Position numbers and translations under genes: made by a program
NCBI RefSeq assembly: GCF_048544455.1
Contig: NC_133526.1
Coordinates: forward strand, 6,402,001-6,466,000
Direction: 5' to 3'
DNA from: Silene latifolia
Lineage: Eukaryota; Streptophyta; Magnoliopsida; Caryophyllales; Caryophyllaceae
Length of the DNA: 64,000 bases
Notes under the pieces: model-generated
Seen by the model: only the letters and a program-made list of their open reading frames with translations
Databases searched by the model: none
Told to the model about the DNA's origin: nothing
Shown: one piece after another, positions 37,941-54,152 of the stretch
How the letters are laid out: every line of letters starts with the position of its first letter
Numbering within the stretch: the first letter of the stretch is position 1

Positions 37941-39637
37941 CGCCGCCGTGGATTTGTCGGAGTTTAAACTTTGTAAAGGATGGTTTGGGAGATTTGTGGT
38001 TTTGAGATTGGAGGTGTGGGGTTGTGTAATTTAATCGGGTATGCCCCTATCCGATGTCTCATGGCGGTTTATATATTTTTACAGCAAGTCTACGCGCATA
38101 TCCGTCTTCAGCTTTTGACGGATATGTCCATCTTTAACGAGAATTTGCGATGTTTTTAACTCTCGTGGCTTGTGAGAGACGGTTTCACACTAATTCCGAT
38201 AAATGTGCTGATCTATTGGTTGGGGCTAAATTGGGTTTTAGTAACGATAGATAAAGGGATTAATGAGGAAAAAAAAGAATAATTACTTTACTAGAAGTCT
38301 TCTTTCAATAACGTTTCGGGCAATACTCTATACAATATAAACTTTGTGTTGCTTGAATATACCAGAAAAAAATTTTGAATAATGTGTTGGATTGAACAAA
38401 TGGGAGTAATTGTAAATAATCATTATTACAAAATGTTGTCCAATGTCAATGTCAACTCAGTATGACGATTTCAGCCTCTCTAATCACCATAATAATATTA
38501 ATAGTATCGTTGTCTTACTTATAGTAACGTCATCTTGAATTATGAGAGTGATGTCATAGAGGAAGAAATGACGAGACAAGTTCTTATTAATGGTCCGGAT
38601 TATATTTTGACAACATCTAACGTATCTAAATTTACGTATAAAAAAAAAAGAAAAAAAAAAAAAAGGAAATACTCCGTGGTAGAAATTACTTTTTTAAAAG
38701 AGAAAGTGTAAAACACTACAGTTTTTCTTTTACCATCTAAAAGTTTTGAAGTATGCACAACAATACGGTAGTATATTTTACATATTTCAATAATTTATTA
38801 CATAACTTGATCGATTTTCATTTTGTGTTAAGTTAAAACATCATATTAGCCAAATTATTGATTAATCATATTTGTGTAATTGAACTATAATGTTCATACT
38901 CATGATGATGTCAAATTGTTTCTCGATAATCTCTAGCCAGGACGGAGATAAGCACACGCCAAACTGTGATGATGCCAAACTATTCATACTTATGATGATG
39001 CCAAACAATGTCAAATTCTCGTGATCTTTTATTTCTCACACTTTGTCTTACTACTTGGTGATGATCTCCATTCTCCAACAAGGACGGAACTAGCACAAGC
39101 CGACCAAGCCATACTTTTTAGGGGAGAAAAACATACACAATAAGTTTCATTTTTTTTTTTTAAAGTTTAAAAATAACTAATTAAAAATATAAAATTGATG
39201 TTTTGTAGAATTTAAACCTAACTATGCCCCTTTATCTCCAAAGTCATTTCGACAACCCTTTTAATTTTCCTCATCTGTTATTATTTCTCTACAATGCCTC
39301 ATCCAACCACCGCGACCTTATCCAGAGTACTTCGTACATCTTTGGGCAAAACGTTATAGCAGTAGCTCTGATTACATACATATAGAGGTAACTCTGGTTA
39401 CATATAATGCAGCAGAGGCCAACTAAAAACACCATATAAATTGACTAATGCTATGGCCGGAAAAAGGCCACTTTTTTATTGATCAAACAGCAGAGTTTCA
39501 TGCAGAAGTACAAATCAAACCGAACAATGGCAGTCAACATAAACCTTTTAAGCTAGGTTTTTAGAAATCGAAATCAGTAAATAATACACTTGGATCGCTT
39601 AATTTAGAAGGGAGTTTAACACAATTTGGCCATGAAA
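37941..39637. other. Spacer between SF3B2 start and SDR 3' end
   Basis: Contains the SF3B2 promoter, a MITE-like half (38083-38155, GACGGATATG words), an A-rich run near 38641-38668 and repeated GATGATGCCAAAC words at about 38905-39010. No gene is supported. Confidence 0.5.
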
Positions 39638-44180
<4,543 letters not shown>

Positions 44181-44607
44181 TCAAGTTTGTTTTTATGGGT
44201 TGGTTAGACGTTGGTTGTTTCTTGTTGTTGTGTTGGGTGGGTTAGATGATATTTCCACCATTGTTGTGTTGGTACTACTCCTATTAAGTAGTGTGCTCGA
44301 TCTTTGATTGCCTTATCGGCTTATCTTCCATTTTTCATTTCTTTTTTCTTTTTTATTCTCGAGTTTTTTCTATGATGTAATTTGGGGGTGTAATCGAGCC
44401 GAATTAAACTCAAATTTGAATCGGTTTGAAATCGGCTCGAAAATTTTAGCTCGAGTTTAGAAGGAAACTCCTTAGAAAGTAAAGTGCGGAATCGGCTAAT
44501 AATCTATTTGAGCTAAAAACGAGCTTTATTAAGTCTTTATTTTATTCACTTTAATTAATTTGAAATTAAAAATAAAAAATATATATATTTTAAGATAAAT
44601 ACAAATA

Positions 44608-44764
44608 CTCCCTGCTATTCACTTATTTTTTTTCCCCTTTCATTTTGCACAAGAAATAAAAAATGATTTTGTATCACACAAAAACTTCCAGAAAAGGAAA
44701 GGGGGAAGAAAACCCGACTATCCCAAAAACGGAAAAAAGGAGAAAATGAGTAAATAGCAGGGAG
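44608..44764. mobile_element. Stowaway (Tc1/mariner) MITE
   Basis: CTCCCTGCTATTCACTTATT at the left and AATGAGTAAATAGCAGGGAG at the right are near-perfect inverted ends, flanked by TA (44606-44607, 44765-44766). It is 157 bp. Confidence 0.9.
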
Positions 44765-45262
44765 TATAAGTTACTATTCATGTAGTTAAGGTATAATTAT
44801 ACTCAGTACATGCTAAAGTAACATTCGATTAAGAATAAAAAGAATTGCAAATACTAAAAGTAAATAAGCTAAAAATCAGCTTGAATTTAGTCAACCTTGC
44901 TCGGAATTAGTTTTGACCAATTTCGAACAGAGCTATAACCGAGCTGATTTCACGGACATTACGAGTTGGCTCTTATCATTAACAGTTTGACACCCATGTA
45001 CTTGTATAAGTTTTGGCTTCTAAGATCATCTAACATACTCATGTTTATAAGATGCTAATATTTAATTGCTCTTTTCTTTAAATGTGCTTAGGCAATTTTG
45101 ATTGATACTCGTTTTTGTAGAGTCAAACACACCAATTCGGGTGGAGATGGACAAATGTGAGAATAAAACTAGAAAGCATAAAGAAGGGTTTATAAGGAGT
45201 ATATGGAAATCGAGTGATAGACTGATAGGTTGACGAGAGAGCATCAAAGGATACAATCCTCA

Positions 45263-45559
45263 GGGTGTGTTTGGATAGCAAAAGTGGAGGAAAGGGAGGG
45301 GAGGGGGAAGGAGGGAAGGGAAAGGGAGAGAAGAGAAGGGGAATGGGAATGAGATGTGAGTGTTTGGATACAATTTCCCTTCAAATCTTGTCTATTGTGG
45401 AGAGATTTTGATTAGGCTTGGAGGAGGGAAATTGGATCCCTCCAAATCACTCTCCCTCCATTTCCCTCCACCCTCATTTGATATCCAAACAAGAGATTTT
45501 AAATCCTCTACTCTCCCTCCCTTTCTTTTCCCTCTAAATCCCTCAATCCAAACACATCC
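45263..45559. mobile_element. Tourist-like MITE, single copy of the 31.3 kb family
   Basis: GGGTGTGTTTGGATAGCAAA on the left and AATCCAAACACATCC on the right, with the 3-bp duplication TCA (45260-45262, 45560-45562). It is 297 bp and is the reverse-orientation relative of the dimer at 31294-31822. Confidence 0.85.
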
Positions 45560-45924
45560 TCAAAGTCTCGAACAATCCACCATCTAAGAGCGCTACGGCT
45601 TGGCATGATAGATTGATAGGAGAGTTGTTCTTATAAACCCGACGTTTATTATAGGTTTGCAATTATAGTTATGTACATGCCATTTTACAAAGGTCGATAA
45701 TTTCAAACAAAAGCGATAAATATACACCAAAATACTATTCCAATCCTTAAGAATATTGCCACACTGTGATAATTGATAGTTTTGTAATACGACTTATAAA
45801 TAAATTGAATATTGAGATTCTAGCTATCAGGTTAAAGGAGTTCATATGATAGATTATCATTGGATGCATACCTGATACCACGTATTACATTCTTATTTAT
45901 GAAGTACACGCATATCTATGTATA

Positions 45925-46625
45925 ACTCGTTTGGTTACTCTTCTAATTCATGGGAGTTTTAGAATCCCATGAATTGTGTTTTTGAACACAAATAGGATTA
46001 TACATCCAGTTGTACCATAAGCATGGTACAACCAAATATAAGAATCCGAGCTTATTTGTATTCTTTCTGAGCTAATTTAAATTTCGTGTTTTTAATGTGT
46101 AAATGAATGAACCCAATGTTTTCTAATAAAACTCATATTCTTTAATATAAAGCTCGGATACTTTGACACAAAGCTCAGGTTCTACACCGTACAACATATA
46201 CAACTGGTTGTATAATCCATGAAGGTTTTTGAATGCTTGTTTGGTTACCCTAAATCTTGTAAAATGGTGGAATTTAAAACTCCCTTGGAGTTTATAACTC
46301 CTACATAATGGGGGGAGTTTAATTACCCACCCTCCTCATGGTCATTGGAAACTCCCACATCCATTCCCCACCAAATTTACTAATTTGCCCTTAAAAAATA
46401 GAAATTTATATTAAATAAGGGTATATTTGTATTTATTGATCAAAATCATGTGAATTGAAATAATGTAACCAAACAACCCATGGGAGTTTAATTCATGGGA
46501 AAAAGAAATTTCCACATGGCAACCAAACATTCTTTTTGCAATTCATGTGAATTGTGATGTAGTAATTAAATTCATGTAAACTGCAAACTAACACATGAAT
46601 TTAATTCGTCCATCAACCAAACGAG
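45925..46625. mobile_element. Nest of inverted-repeat elements (CTCGTTTGGTTA outer ends)
   Basis: Outer ends CTCGTTTGGTTA and CAACCAAACGAG face each other. Inside lies an element with ATTATACATCCAGTTGTAC / CAACTGGTTGTATAAT ends (45997-46216) and another TTGTTTGGTTACC...GGCAACCAAACA pair (about 46238-46528). The order of insertion is not clear. Confidence 0.6.
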
Positions 46626-47238
46626 GTCTTATAAGTAATTGTCCAGATACCTAAAGATTTGCAACATTAGCTAATTTGATAAAGTCTATGCACTAGAGCA
46701 TAAACTAATCTTATAAATCCGGAATATCACATACTCACATGATAATAAATGTAATAAAAATGTGATTTGACACATCACCAAATTTCTATCATCATTTCAT
46801 AAATAACAGACAAACGATCCCCACACTGAATTTTTCGACTCACCGCCAATTCGTCATGCACCTCCTCGACTCCTCCATAACACCCGACTAAACTATCCAT
46901 GAACGATTAGTGTCACGACTGAACCCGAACCGAAAAACCAAAGGAAGAAAAATAATAACTAAAAAGTAAAAAATAAAAAAAAAATAGAGAAAAATGATTT
47001 GATCCCTCTCGAAAGGGGAAGAACATCCTCAAAACTAACAAAAAAAATGATCTCAAACACACCCTTCTTCCTTCTTCACCAAACTACTCCCTTTCCCTCC
47101 TTCTTCCTCTTCCTTTCCCTCTTTCCCTCTTCTTCCGACGGTGAGTCGACTCACCGAGTCACCGTCATCTCCAAAACCCCATCAATTCCTTGACCTAAAT
47201 TCAATCAATCAACAAAAACCCAGAAATTAAATCCCCAA

Positions 47239-48642
47239 ATGATGAAAGATTCAAGTAGAAATCGAGAGAAAAGAGAGTGTAGGGTTACAATACCAGTAAT
47301 TGTTGTAATTTCAGCAATTATTTACATTTATTTTACTACTGTTTTTGTGTTTCTTGATCGTTGGTTTGGTGTTTGGTCTTCTCCTGGTGTTATTAATGCT
47401 CTTGCTTTTACCATTGTTGCTGCTGCTTGTGTTTATAATTATGTTATTGCCATTTTTACGGATCCCGGTCGTGTTCCGGGTTCTTTTGTGCCTGATATTG
47501 AAGATGCTGATAATCCCATTCAGGAGATCAAGCGTAAGGTACTTAACATTTTGTGTTGTTGCAGTTCTTGACGCTATTTTCATTTTGGGTCATTCGGAAA
47601 TAGCGTCTTTGTGTTGCTAACATAAGGGTAAGGCTGCGTATGTTCGACCTTTCTTGCTAGCTCGCAATTTGCAGGAGCAATTGAGGCACTAGGGTAATGT
47701 TGTTGTTGTAGTAGTATTGTTTTTATGGTTTGGATTGTTTCGGGTTTTGTAAAGCTGAAGGGAATTGCAGGATTAATTGTAAAGGTGAAAGCTTTATGAG
47801 TTTTGGTTAATGGTCTCATTTTGCACAAATAATGAAATGTTAGGATTTTATGCTTCATTGAGCGATTTTCTTGGTTTTGTTATATATGCCGTGGTATTGT
47901 GGTCTTTGTCGAAATCTTTGGCACCTCAAGTAGATGGTTTTGGTTGAACTTTAGGTGAAATGATCACCAGGTTAGCATTTATGAAGTGATGGTATTGTGG
48001 TTTTTGTCGAAATATTTGGCACTGGAAGTAGAGGGTTTTAGTTGAACTTAGGTGAGATCACTAGGTTAGCATTAGTGAAGTGATGATATTGTGGTTTTTA
48101 TCGAAACATTTGTCACCTGAGGTAGAGGGTTTTGGTTAGACTGTACGCGAAATGGTCACCTGGTTAGCATTAGCAAAGTGGTGGTATTGTGATTTTTGTT
48201 GAAACATTTGGGCTTTGGCACCTGAAATAGAAGGTTTTGGTTGAACTTAGATGTAACGATCATCAGGTTAACATTAGTATAGTCATATAAAGTTGCCGGA
48301 CTTGACGCTGAGGATGTAAAGACTAGGTTTGAACATTAGGTGTCCATGATTTTGGCAAGTTAATCGAATATAGGTGATATGCGTTATTATGGGTGAGTGT
48401 GATTAATCTTGTTTTTATGGCATTGGCCATCATTATAGAGGTTTATGCAGAAAGCCTTAGATATAAGGAATCGACTTTGAGATAGCTTGCTAATATCATC
48501 AACTTGAGATAAAAAGCTCAAGATATGGCTTAGATGGTTTTACGAACTCTCATTTCTTTATGACTTATCTGACCCTTCCCCCTTTGGTGCTTCTATAGTT
48601 TTACTCTTTCACTGCTCATTTGTCTACGACTTACAAAAACCT

Positions 48643-48677
<35 letters not shown>

Positions 48678-51600
48678 TGTGTTTCTCTGAATTCCTTTTC
48701 TTATTTGTGATATATACACAATCGAGTATAATAGTGGACACGCTAAAAATAAAGAATGTAGACGAACTTTTGGTGAATTGAACACCCATTTAGATATTAA
48801 GATGATGTAAGAGGCACATCATCAATACCCGTATGACTCTAAATAGGCTCCTACATCAAGTATGTCAAAAAGCAATATGATTTCTGTATCAAGTTTCCAA
48901 ACTGAGATTTAAAAAATGTGTATAAGTTGTTGACTGTGTACTCACTATACATCTTTTAGACCCTTGTCTATTTACATTTAGTTTGGGTTTCTCAATGAAC
49001 GAATTTTGCATAGTCGTACTTGGATGTGCTTAACGAAGTGGTAGACATACATTGAGCTGGATATGAAGACAGGTGTGGACACTTAAATAACACAATGTCA
49101 CAATGTTGTCGTAAATTCTTATAGAGCGACTAATAATAATTTGTTGTCTTACAATTTGTGTTAGTTGCTAATTGGTTGTAATAAAGTAGAAAGAGCTCAA
49201 GCCTTTGTCTAGGCCGTATTCTTTTTGTTTGATCTACTTCGCTAGGCTGAATGTAGTTCTAGATGTAAATGTCATCTTGGGTCATTTGGAAACAACCTCT
49301 TTTTGTTGCTAACACAAGGGTAAGACTGGCTACATCCAACCCCTCCTTACCCCGCAATTTGCGGTAACCATTGAGGCGCTGGTGTAATGTTATTGTTGTT
49401 TTCAATTGGTGACGATGTTAGGGCTCATTCTTGTGTTACCTATCATTTACAGGGAGGTGATTTAAGATATTGTCAGAAGTGTTCCCAGTATAAGCCACCT
49501 CGTGCACATCATTGCAGAGTTTGCAAAAGATGTGTTTTACGAATGGTATGTCCAGTTTCTGTTATGCCTAATTGCCTACGTACATTTTATATCGATAAAG
49601 GTGATGTACTGAATCGATAGTCTGTTACCCTTATGAATGTCAGGACCACCACTGCATCTGGATAAACAACTGCGTAGGCCATGCAAACTACAAGATCTTC
49701 TTTGTATTCGTGATGTATGCTGTAATTGCATGCGTACACTCTACGGTTTGTTTTCATGAATCTTGTTTCTATTACTCCCTCCGTCCCGGTTAATTGTTGT
49801 CCTTTCGTTTTGGCACAAAGACCAAGGAAAGAGGAAAAGGCCAATAACTAAATGACAAGTGGAACAAATTGAATGAGAATGATCAAATTACTCATCAAGT
49901 TCATTCTTAAAATAGAAAGGACAACAAATGACTGAGACACCCCAAAATGGAAAAGGACAACAAATGACCGGGACAGAGGGAGTATATTATATGTTCATTG
50001 GTTTACTGCAACGACCTTCAATTTTAATATCAGGAGATTGTATTATCTACTACGTATCTTTTGAGGGAATATTTAATATCATAAAGTCGGGTTTGATCCT
50101 ATGCAATTTCAGGTGTTACTTGTCGGCAGTATAGCTAGTGATTTTGGAAAGGAAGAAGCAGAAAACGAAGGATCTTCAAGAACCTTATATGTAAGGCCCT
50201 TGATTTAACTTTTTGGGATAAAATTAACCTTATTATCTTGGAAATTGGTCGTTTACTGTGTTTAATCCAAGGTAGATTACTTGTTGAATGTCTTTGGATT
50301 CCCTTGTGCATTCAGTGATGTCATGTCTTTTTTCTCAGGTGATATCATGCCTTCTAATATTCCCCTTGACTATAGCACTCAGTGTTCTCTTAGGATGGCA
50401 TATCTACCTCATCCTACGAAACAAGACCACCATCGAGGTTTGCAGTCTTCATACTAAGGCAACATCAATTTTAGTATTCTACCCTATAATCAAATGAATT
50501 CAAATCGTTTCGTTGGTACTTGTAGTATTATGAAGGAGTCAGAGCTATGTGGCTTGCTCAGAAAGGAGGAGAAGTATACAGGCATCCGTATGATCTCGGT
50601 CCTTTTGACAACTTAACCGCGGTAAGTTGCTCTGCCCCTTTGATCTTCTAATGAGGCCACAGTATGCACTTATACCCGTGTGTGTTATATGCACCGTCCA
50701 TATATTTTTGTTTGATTTGTGAGTTTGTGTTTTGTCGGTTTCTTATTGTTTGAAACTTTGAATGAAGGGATTTGGAGGGAGGGGAGGGGAGAGAAAGGGA
50801 TATGGAGAGGGGGGAACATAGGGATCCATTTTACCTTTATACGGGCCAAATTAACATCATTTCGCATCTGGAAGATTTGAAAGGAAAATGACACTGCTCT
50901 ATCCCCCGTCCCCTAATCTCCTTCTATCCTACAAGCGAATCTAAACAAACCCTTTACTTATTAGACGATGTTTGCCTAGATGGCATATTTAAGGCAGGAC
51001 CTTTTTTGTTCAGGGTTACATACGTACTCCTCTCTATTTTAACAAATAAACCTGTTTGACTTTTTTTTTCCTCGTCTCAAGGAAAGTCAAATGAGGCTTT
51101 TTAATTGAATTGGAAGGAGGGTTCGGTTTTCGGGGAAGTGGTGAATGACCCCCATAACTTTGTGCAATTGTGAAATTAACCCCCACAACTTTCAATTGGA
51201 GTAATTTGGCCCCATAACTTACATAATAAGTGAAATTAAACCCTTTATCAAAATCTCACGAGAAATTCAATTTATCATACCAAAAAAAGTAAAAATGATT
51301 ATGTTTTTATAAAAAATACAAAATAAAAGTTTACAAAAAAGAAAAAAGAAAAAATAGCATAAATTAGATAGAAAAAATGAAAAATACTTTACAAAAATCA
51401 AACAATTTATTATTTTTATATAATGTACAGATTTTTCAACTATTTTTTACAATTTTTGTAAAACAATTTCAATTGCAAAATATTTTTTCAACTTTTTTTT
51501 ACATACGTGTAATTCGGTATGATTTTTGTTTAAAAAAAGACAATTAACAATTTTATGTGAATTTTTTTGAAATGTTGAAAAATAGAAAAATTTGAATATT

Positions 51601-52760
51601 TTTTTGCCCTTTTATTATATTTTTTGTCACGAAAATATTTTATTCCGACTTCTGATTTTAACACAACTACCTAACAAAATATTTTGCAATTGAAATGTTT
51701 TTACAAAATTGTAAAAAAAAGTTGAAAAATCTGTACTTTATTAAAAATAATAAATTGTTTGATTTTTGTAAAGTATTTTAATTTTTTTTATCTAATTGTG
51801 CTTTTTTTAATTTATTTTTGTAAACTTTTATTTTGTATTTTTCATAAAAACATTAACCATTTTCACTTTTTTGATAGAGTTTTTTGTCGAAAACTACCTT
51901 ATATTTATGGGTATTTGTAAAAAAAACTACCTTATATTATTTTTTTTGTTTTCAACTACCTTTGTTTTCTTTATTTTTGGTCAATAACTACCTACGCTAA
52001 GAGTCTAGACAAACTTGCTCTAATTCCTGGCTGTAACCTATCATACATGACTCTTTTATGCTTTAATCTTGCTTAGGCCCAATTTTGGGAAGTCATGATG
52101 TACTTATGCTTAGCTTTAGTAGATGTTCGTAGTTATTATTGAAATGTGAAAATATAAATTTTGTTTACATGAAGTTAAATTGTGGTTTGGACGCAGTTTA
52201 TTATTGTTGTTAGATGTAGACAGAGTCATGTGAGATGAGTTAATGTCGCTAAATGGACCAAATCTCGTCATAGTTTCAGCATAGGTAGTTTTTGACCAAA
52301 AAAAGGACAAAACAAAGGTAGTATAATACAAGAAAAATAATACAAGGTAGTCTTTTTACAAATACCCCTAAATATAAGGTAGTTTTCGACAAAAAACTCT
52401 TTTTGATATGATAAATTGAATTTCTCGTGAGATTTTGATAAAGGGGTTTAATTTCACTTATTATGTAAGTTATGGGGCCAAATCACTCTAATTGACAGTT
52501 ATGGGGGTTAATTTCACAATTGCTGCAATTGTGAAATTAACCCCCACAACTTTCAATTGGAGTAATTTGGCCCCATAACTTACATAATAAGTGAAATTAA
52601 ACCCTTTATATCATGTTTACCTCTGACCTATTTGGTTGCTGTGAACTAGGTACTCGGTCCTAATATATTTAGCTGGATATGCCCTACTTCGGGACACATT
52701 GGGGCAGGTACACGCTTTCCCACGGTTTATGATAAACTTACCGGACCAGCCTCAGACTAA
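47239..52760 (+). CDS. DHHC-type protein S-acyltransferase (PAT16-like)
   Basis: Seven exons: 47239-47538, 49453-49545, 49644-49745, 50113-50190, 50339-50437, 50526-50621, 52650-52760. They give 292 residues. Two N-terminal membrane segments (about 17-40 and 52-75) precede the DPG motif (TDPGRVP). The cysteine-rich domain (101-150) has CQKCSQYKPPRAHHCRVCKRC and the active D132-H-H-C135. Two more membrane segments (about 152-172 and 192-215) are followed by TTIE (221-224), the family TTxE motif. Such enzymes transfer palmitate to protein cysteines at endomembranes. The first ATG is followed at once by a second; either may start translation. Introns 1, 3 and 6 are loaded with repeats. The family is certain; PAT16 is from recall. 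Confidence 0.96.
47579..47712 (+). mobile_element. Au-type SINE in acyltransferase intron 1 (copy 1)
   Basis: GGGTCATTCGGAAATAGCGT ... AAGGGTAAGGCTGCGTATGT ... GGCACTAGGGTAATGTTGTTGTTG has the diagnostic Au SINE body and TTG-repeat tail. It pairs with a second copy in the same intron. Confidence 0.8.
47891..48282 (+). repeat. Minisatellite of about 98 bp, four copies, in acyltransferase intron 1
   Basis: Units start near 47891, 47989, 48083 and 48181 with GTGGTATTGTGGTTTTTGTC and contain GTAGAGGGTTTTGGTTGAAC and CACCAGGTTAGCATTAG. The copies have clearly diverged. Confidence 0.88.
48643..48682 (+). repeat. Poly-T plus (GT)n tract in acyltransferase intron 1
   Basis: About 22 T followed by about nine GT units. 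Confidence 0.9.
49267..49400 (+). mobile_element. Au-type SINE in acyltransferase intron 1 (copy 2)
   Basis: CTTGGGTCATTTGGAAACAA ... AAGGGTAAGACTGGCTACAT ... GGCGCTGGTGTAATGTTATTGTTG. Same family and orientation as 47579-47712; it ends about 50 bp before exon 2. Confidence 0.8.
49775..49982. mobile_element. Stowaway MITE in acyltransferase intron 3
   Basis: CTCCCTCCGTCCCGGTTAAT and GACCGGGACAGAGGGAG form the inverted ends, with TA duplications at 49773-49774 and 49983-49984. It is 208 bp. The right third contains a duplicated AAAGGACAACAAATGAC. Confidence 0.93.
50757..50950. mobile_element. Degenerate Tourist-like MITE remnant in acyltransferase intron 6
   Basis: TGAAGGGATTTGGAGGGAGG ... 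CTAAACAAACCC resembles the elements at 31.3 and 45.3 kb, but the ends have decayed. Confidence 0.4.
51164..52523. mobile_element. Foldback element in acyltransferase intron 6, carrying a nested Mutator MITE
   Basis: The left arm GCAATTGTGAAATTAACCCC ... CATAACTTACATAATAAGTG ... AAATTCAATTTATCAT is repeated inverted at 52410-52523. The arms continue as AT-rich inverted sequence (about 51270-51490 against 51660-51876). Taking out the nested element, the two arms make up most of it. A third, direct copy of the arm tip follows at 52525-52607. Confidence 0.8.
51877..52399. mobile_element. Mutator-type MITE nested in the foldback element
   Basis: GAGTTTTTTGTCGAAAACTA and TAGTTTTCGACAAAAAACTC are inverted ends about 45 bp long. 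A perfect 9-bp duplication TTTTTGATA (51868-51876, 52400-52408) is the length Mutator-like elements make. It is 523 bp and non-coding. Confidence 0.88.
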
Positions 52761-54152
52761 AAAGAATCACTCTCATCTGGCTGATTAGCAAAAGCCATGA
52801 TCAAGCCCCCTTCTCATCAGTTTCCGAGCATTCTTGCATTGCCTGGTACAGTGAATAGATTTAGTCGAGTGTCACAATTCTTAGCCTCATACGGAGTACT
52901 ACATATTGCTAAAGGTTTTACTTGATTAGGAGTTATGTGGATAGGGGGAGTGTTAAGATGGTAGAATCCGAAAACCTTGAATGTTGTCGTGGCCCTGATG
53001 TTTGGATATGATCCCGGAAGCCCAAGTTCATTTTACAGCACATCTCGCTACTACATGAACAAGATTCCTTGATGACACGCATCACGTCAATGGGTTTGTA
53101 ATTTTGGCAATTTATAATGTAAGTGTATATTTGTATTATGAAACAGAATGGTCATGGTCATTTTTTTAAAAAAATTGTATTGCTTGTTTCATAGGAATGA
53201 CAACTTTAGAATAGAGAGAAAATAAATTAGTAAATGTCGATGTTATGTGTTATTTTGAGTAATAAGGTTGTCGGAATTCATACGTTGCATAACTGTATAA
53301 TTGTCGTCCCGTCATTTCGAGACTTTGCAAATGTGTTGTGTTGTTACTTGTTAAGGTAATAAGCCTTGCAAAATCGGTTAAATGTACGATGAATTTTTTG
53401 ACCGAAAATCTCTCTTTTTTCTCTGATTGTTATCTTTATATTAGAAAATATCATAGAAAATTAAATGATTAAATGATAACTGTTTTATCTAAATAAGTTC
53501 ATAAATTTTGATGATTTGAAATTCAGCTACTTTTTGTTTTTTTTTTGGGCAACCGTAAATAAAGAGTTCTTATACAGATGATATTTGACTCATTTGGTCA
53601 AAAACGCTTATTTTACTAATACGATAAACTAAAACAATAAATTCAGCTACTTGAATGTTTATTTTCGAGTTGTATAGATCCGACCTCTCTTTATTAACTG
53701 TATTCTACGACTCTACGACGCGTCTATTTGAATACATGAATAATACAGTAGAATGTTTGAAGTCAGAATGTCACTGCTTTGAGTACTAATGTAGCAATCA
53801 TAAATTCAGAATGTCTTAAGAATGCAGCAATACTTTTTGCTCATTCTCATTCTCATTCAATCTCACTTTTAAACTTCATAACCAAGCAAAGCCAGATTTC
53901 ATTCAATTACACTTCACATTTTCCTGAATTCTATACAAAAGGAGTCGTCTCCGGCTCCTGTCTTATTGATTTTCCACCCCGAAAAAATATTAATCAACTG
54001 TAAAAATGAATGTTACAAATTATATACACGGACGACTAAATAAACGATTCACAAAAATCAATAAAAGAAATAACAATGTATATTAGTCCTAAGTAATTCA
54101 CCCAAAACCGCGAATCCATCAGGAAAAATCCGATTTTGGTGAATGTTTGAGA
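52761..54152. other. Spacer between convergent acyltransferase and laccase genes
   Basis: Contains the two 3' UTRs and AT-rich sequence. I see no gene or recognisable element. Confidence 0.6.

Larger units (their letters stand above)
44181..47238. other. Divergent spacer between SDR and S-acyltransferase genes
   Basis: Holds a Stowaway MITE (44608-44764), a Tourist-like MITE (45263-45559), a nest of inverted-end elements (45925-46625) and both promoters. Just upstream of the acyltransferase start there is a CT-rich leader (about 47055-47135). No gene is supported. Confidence 0.6.
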
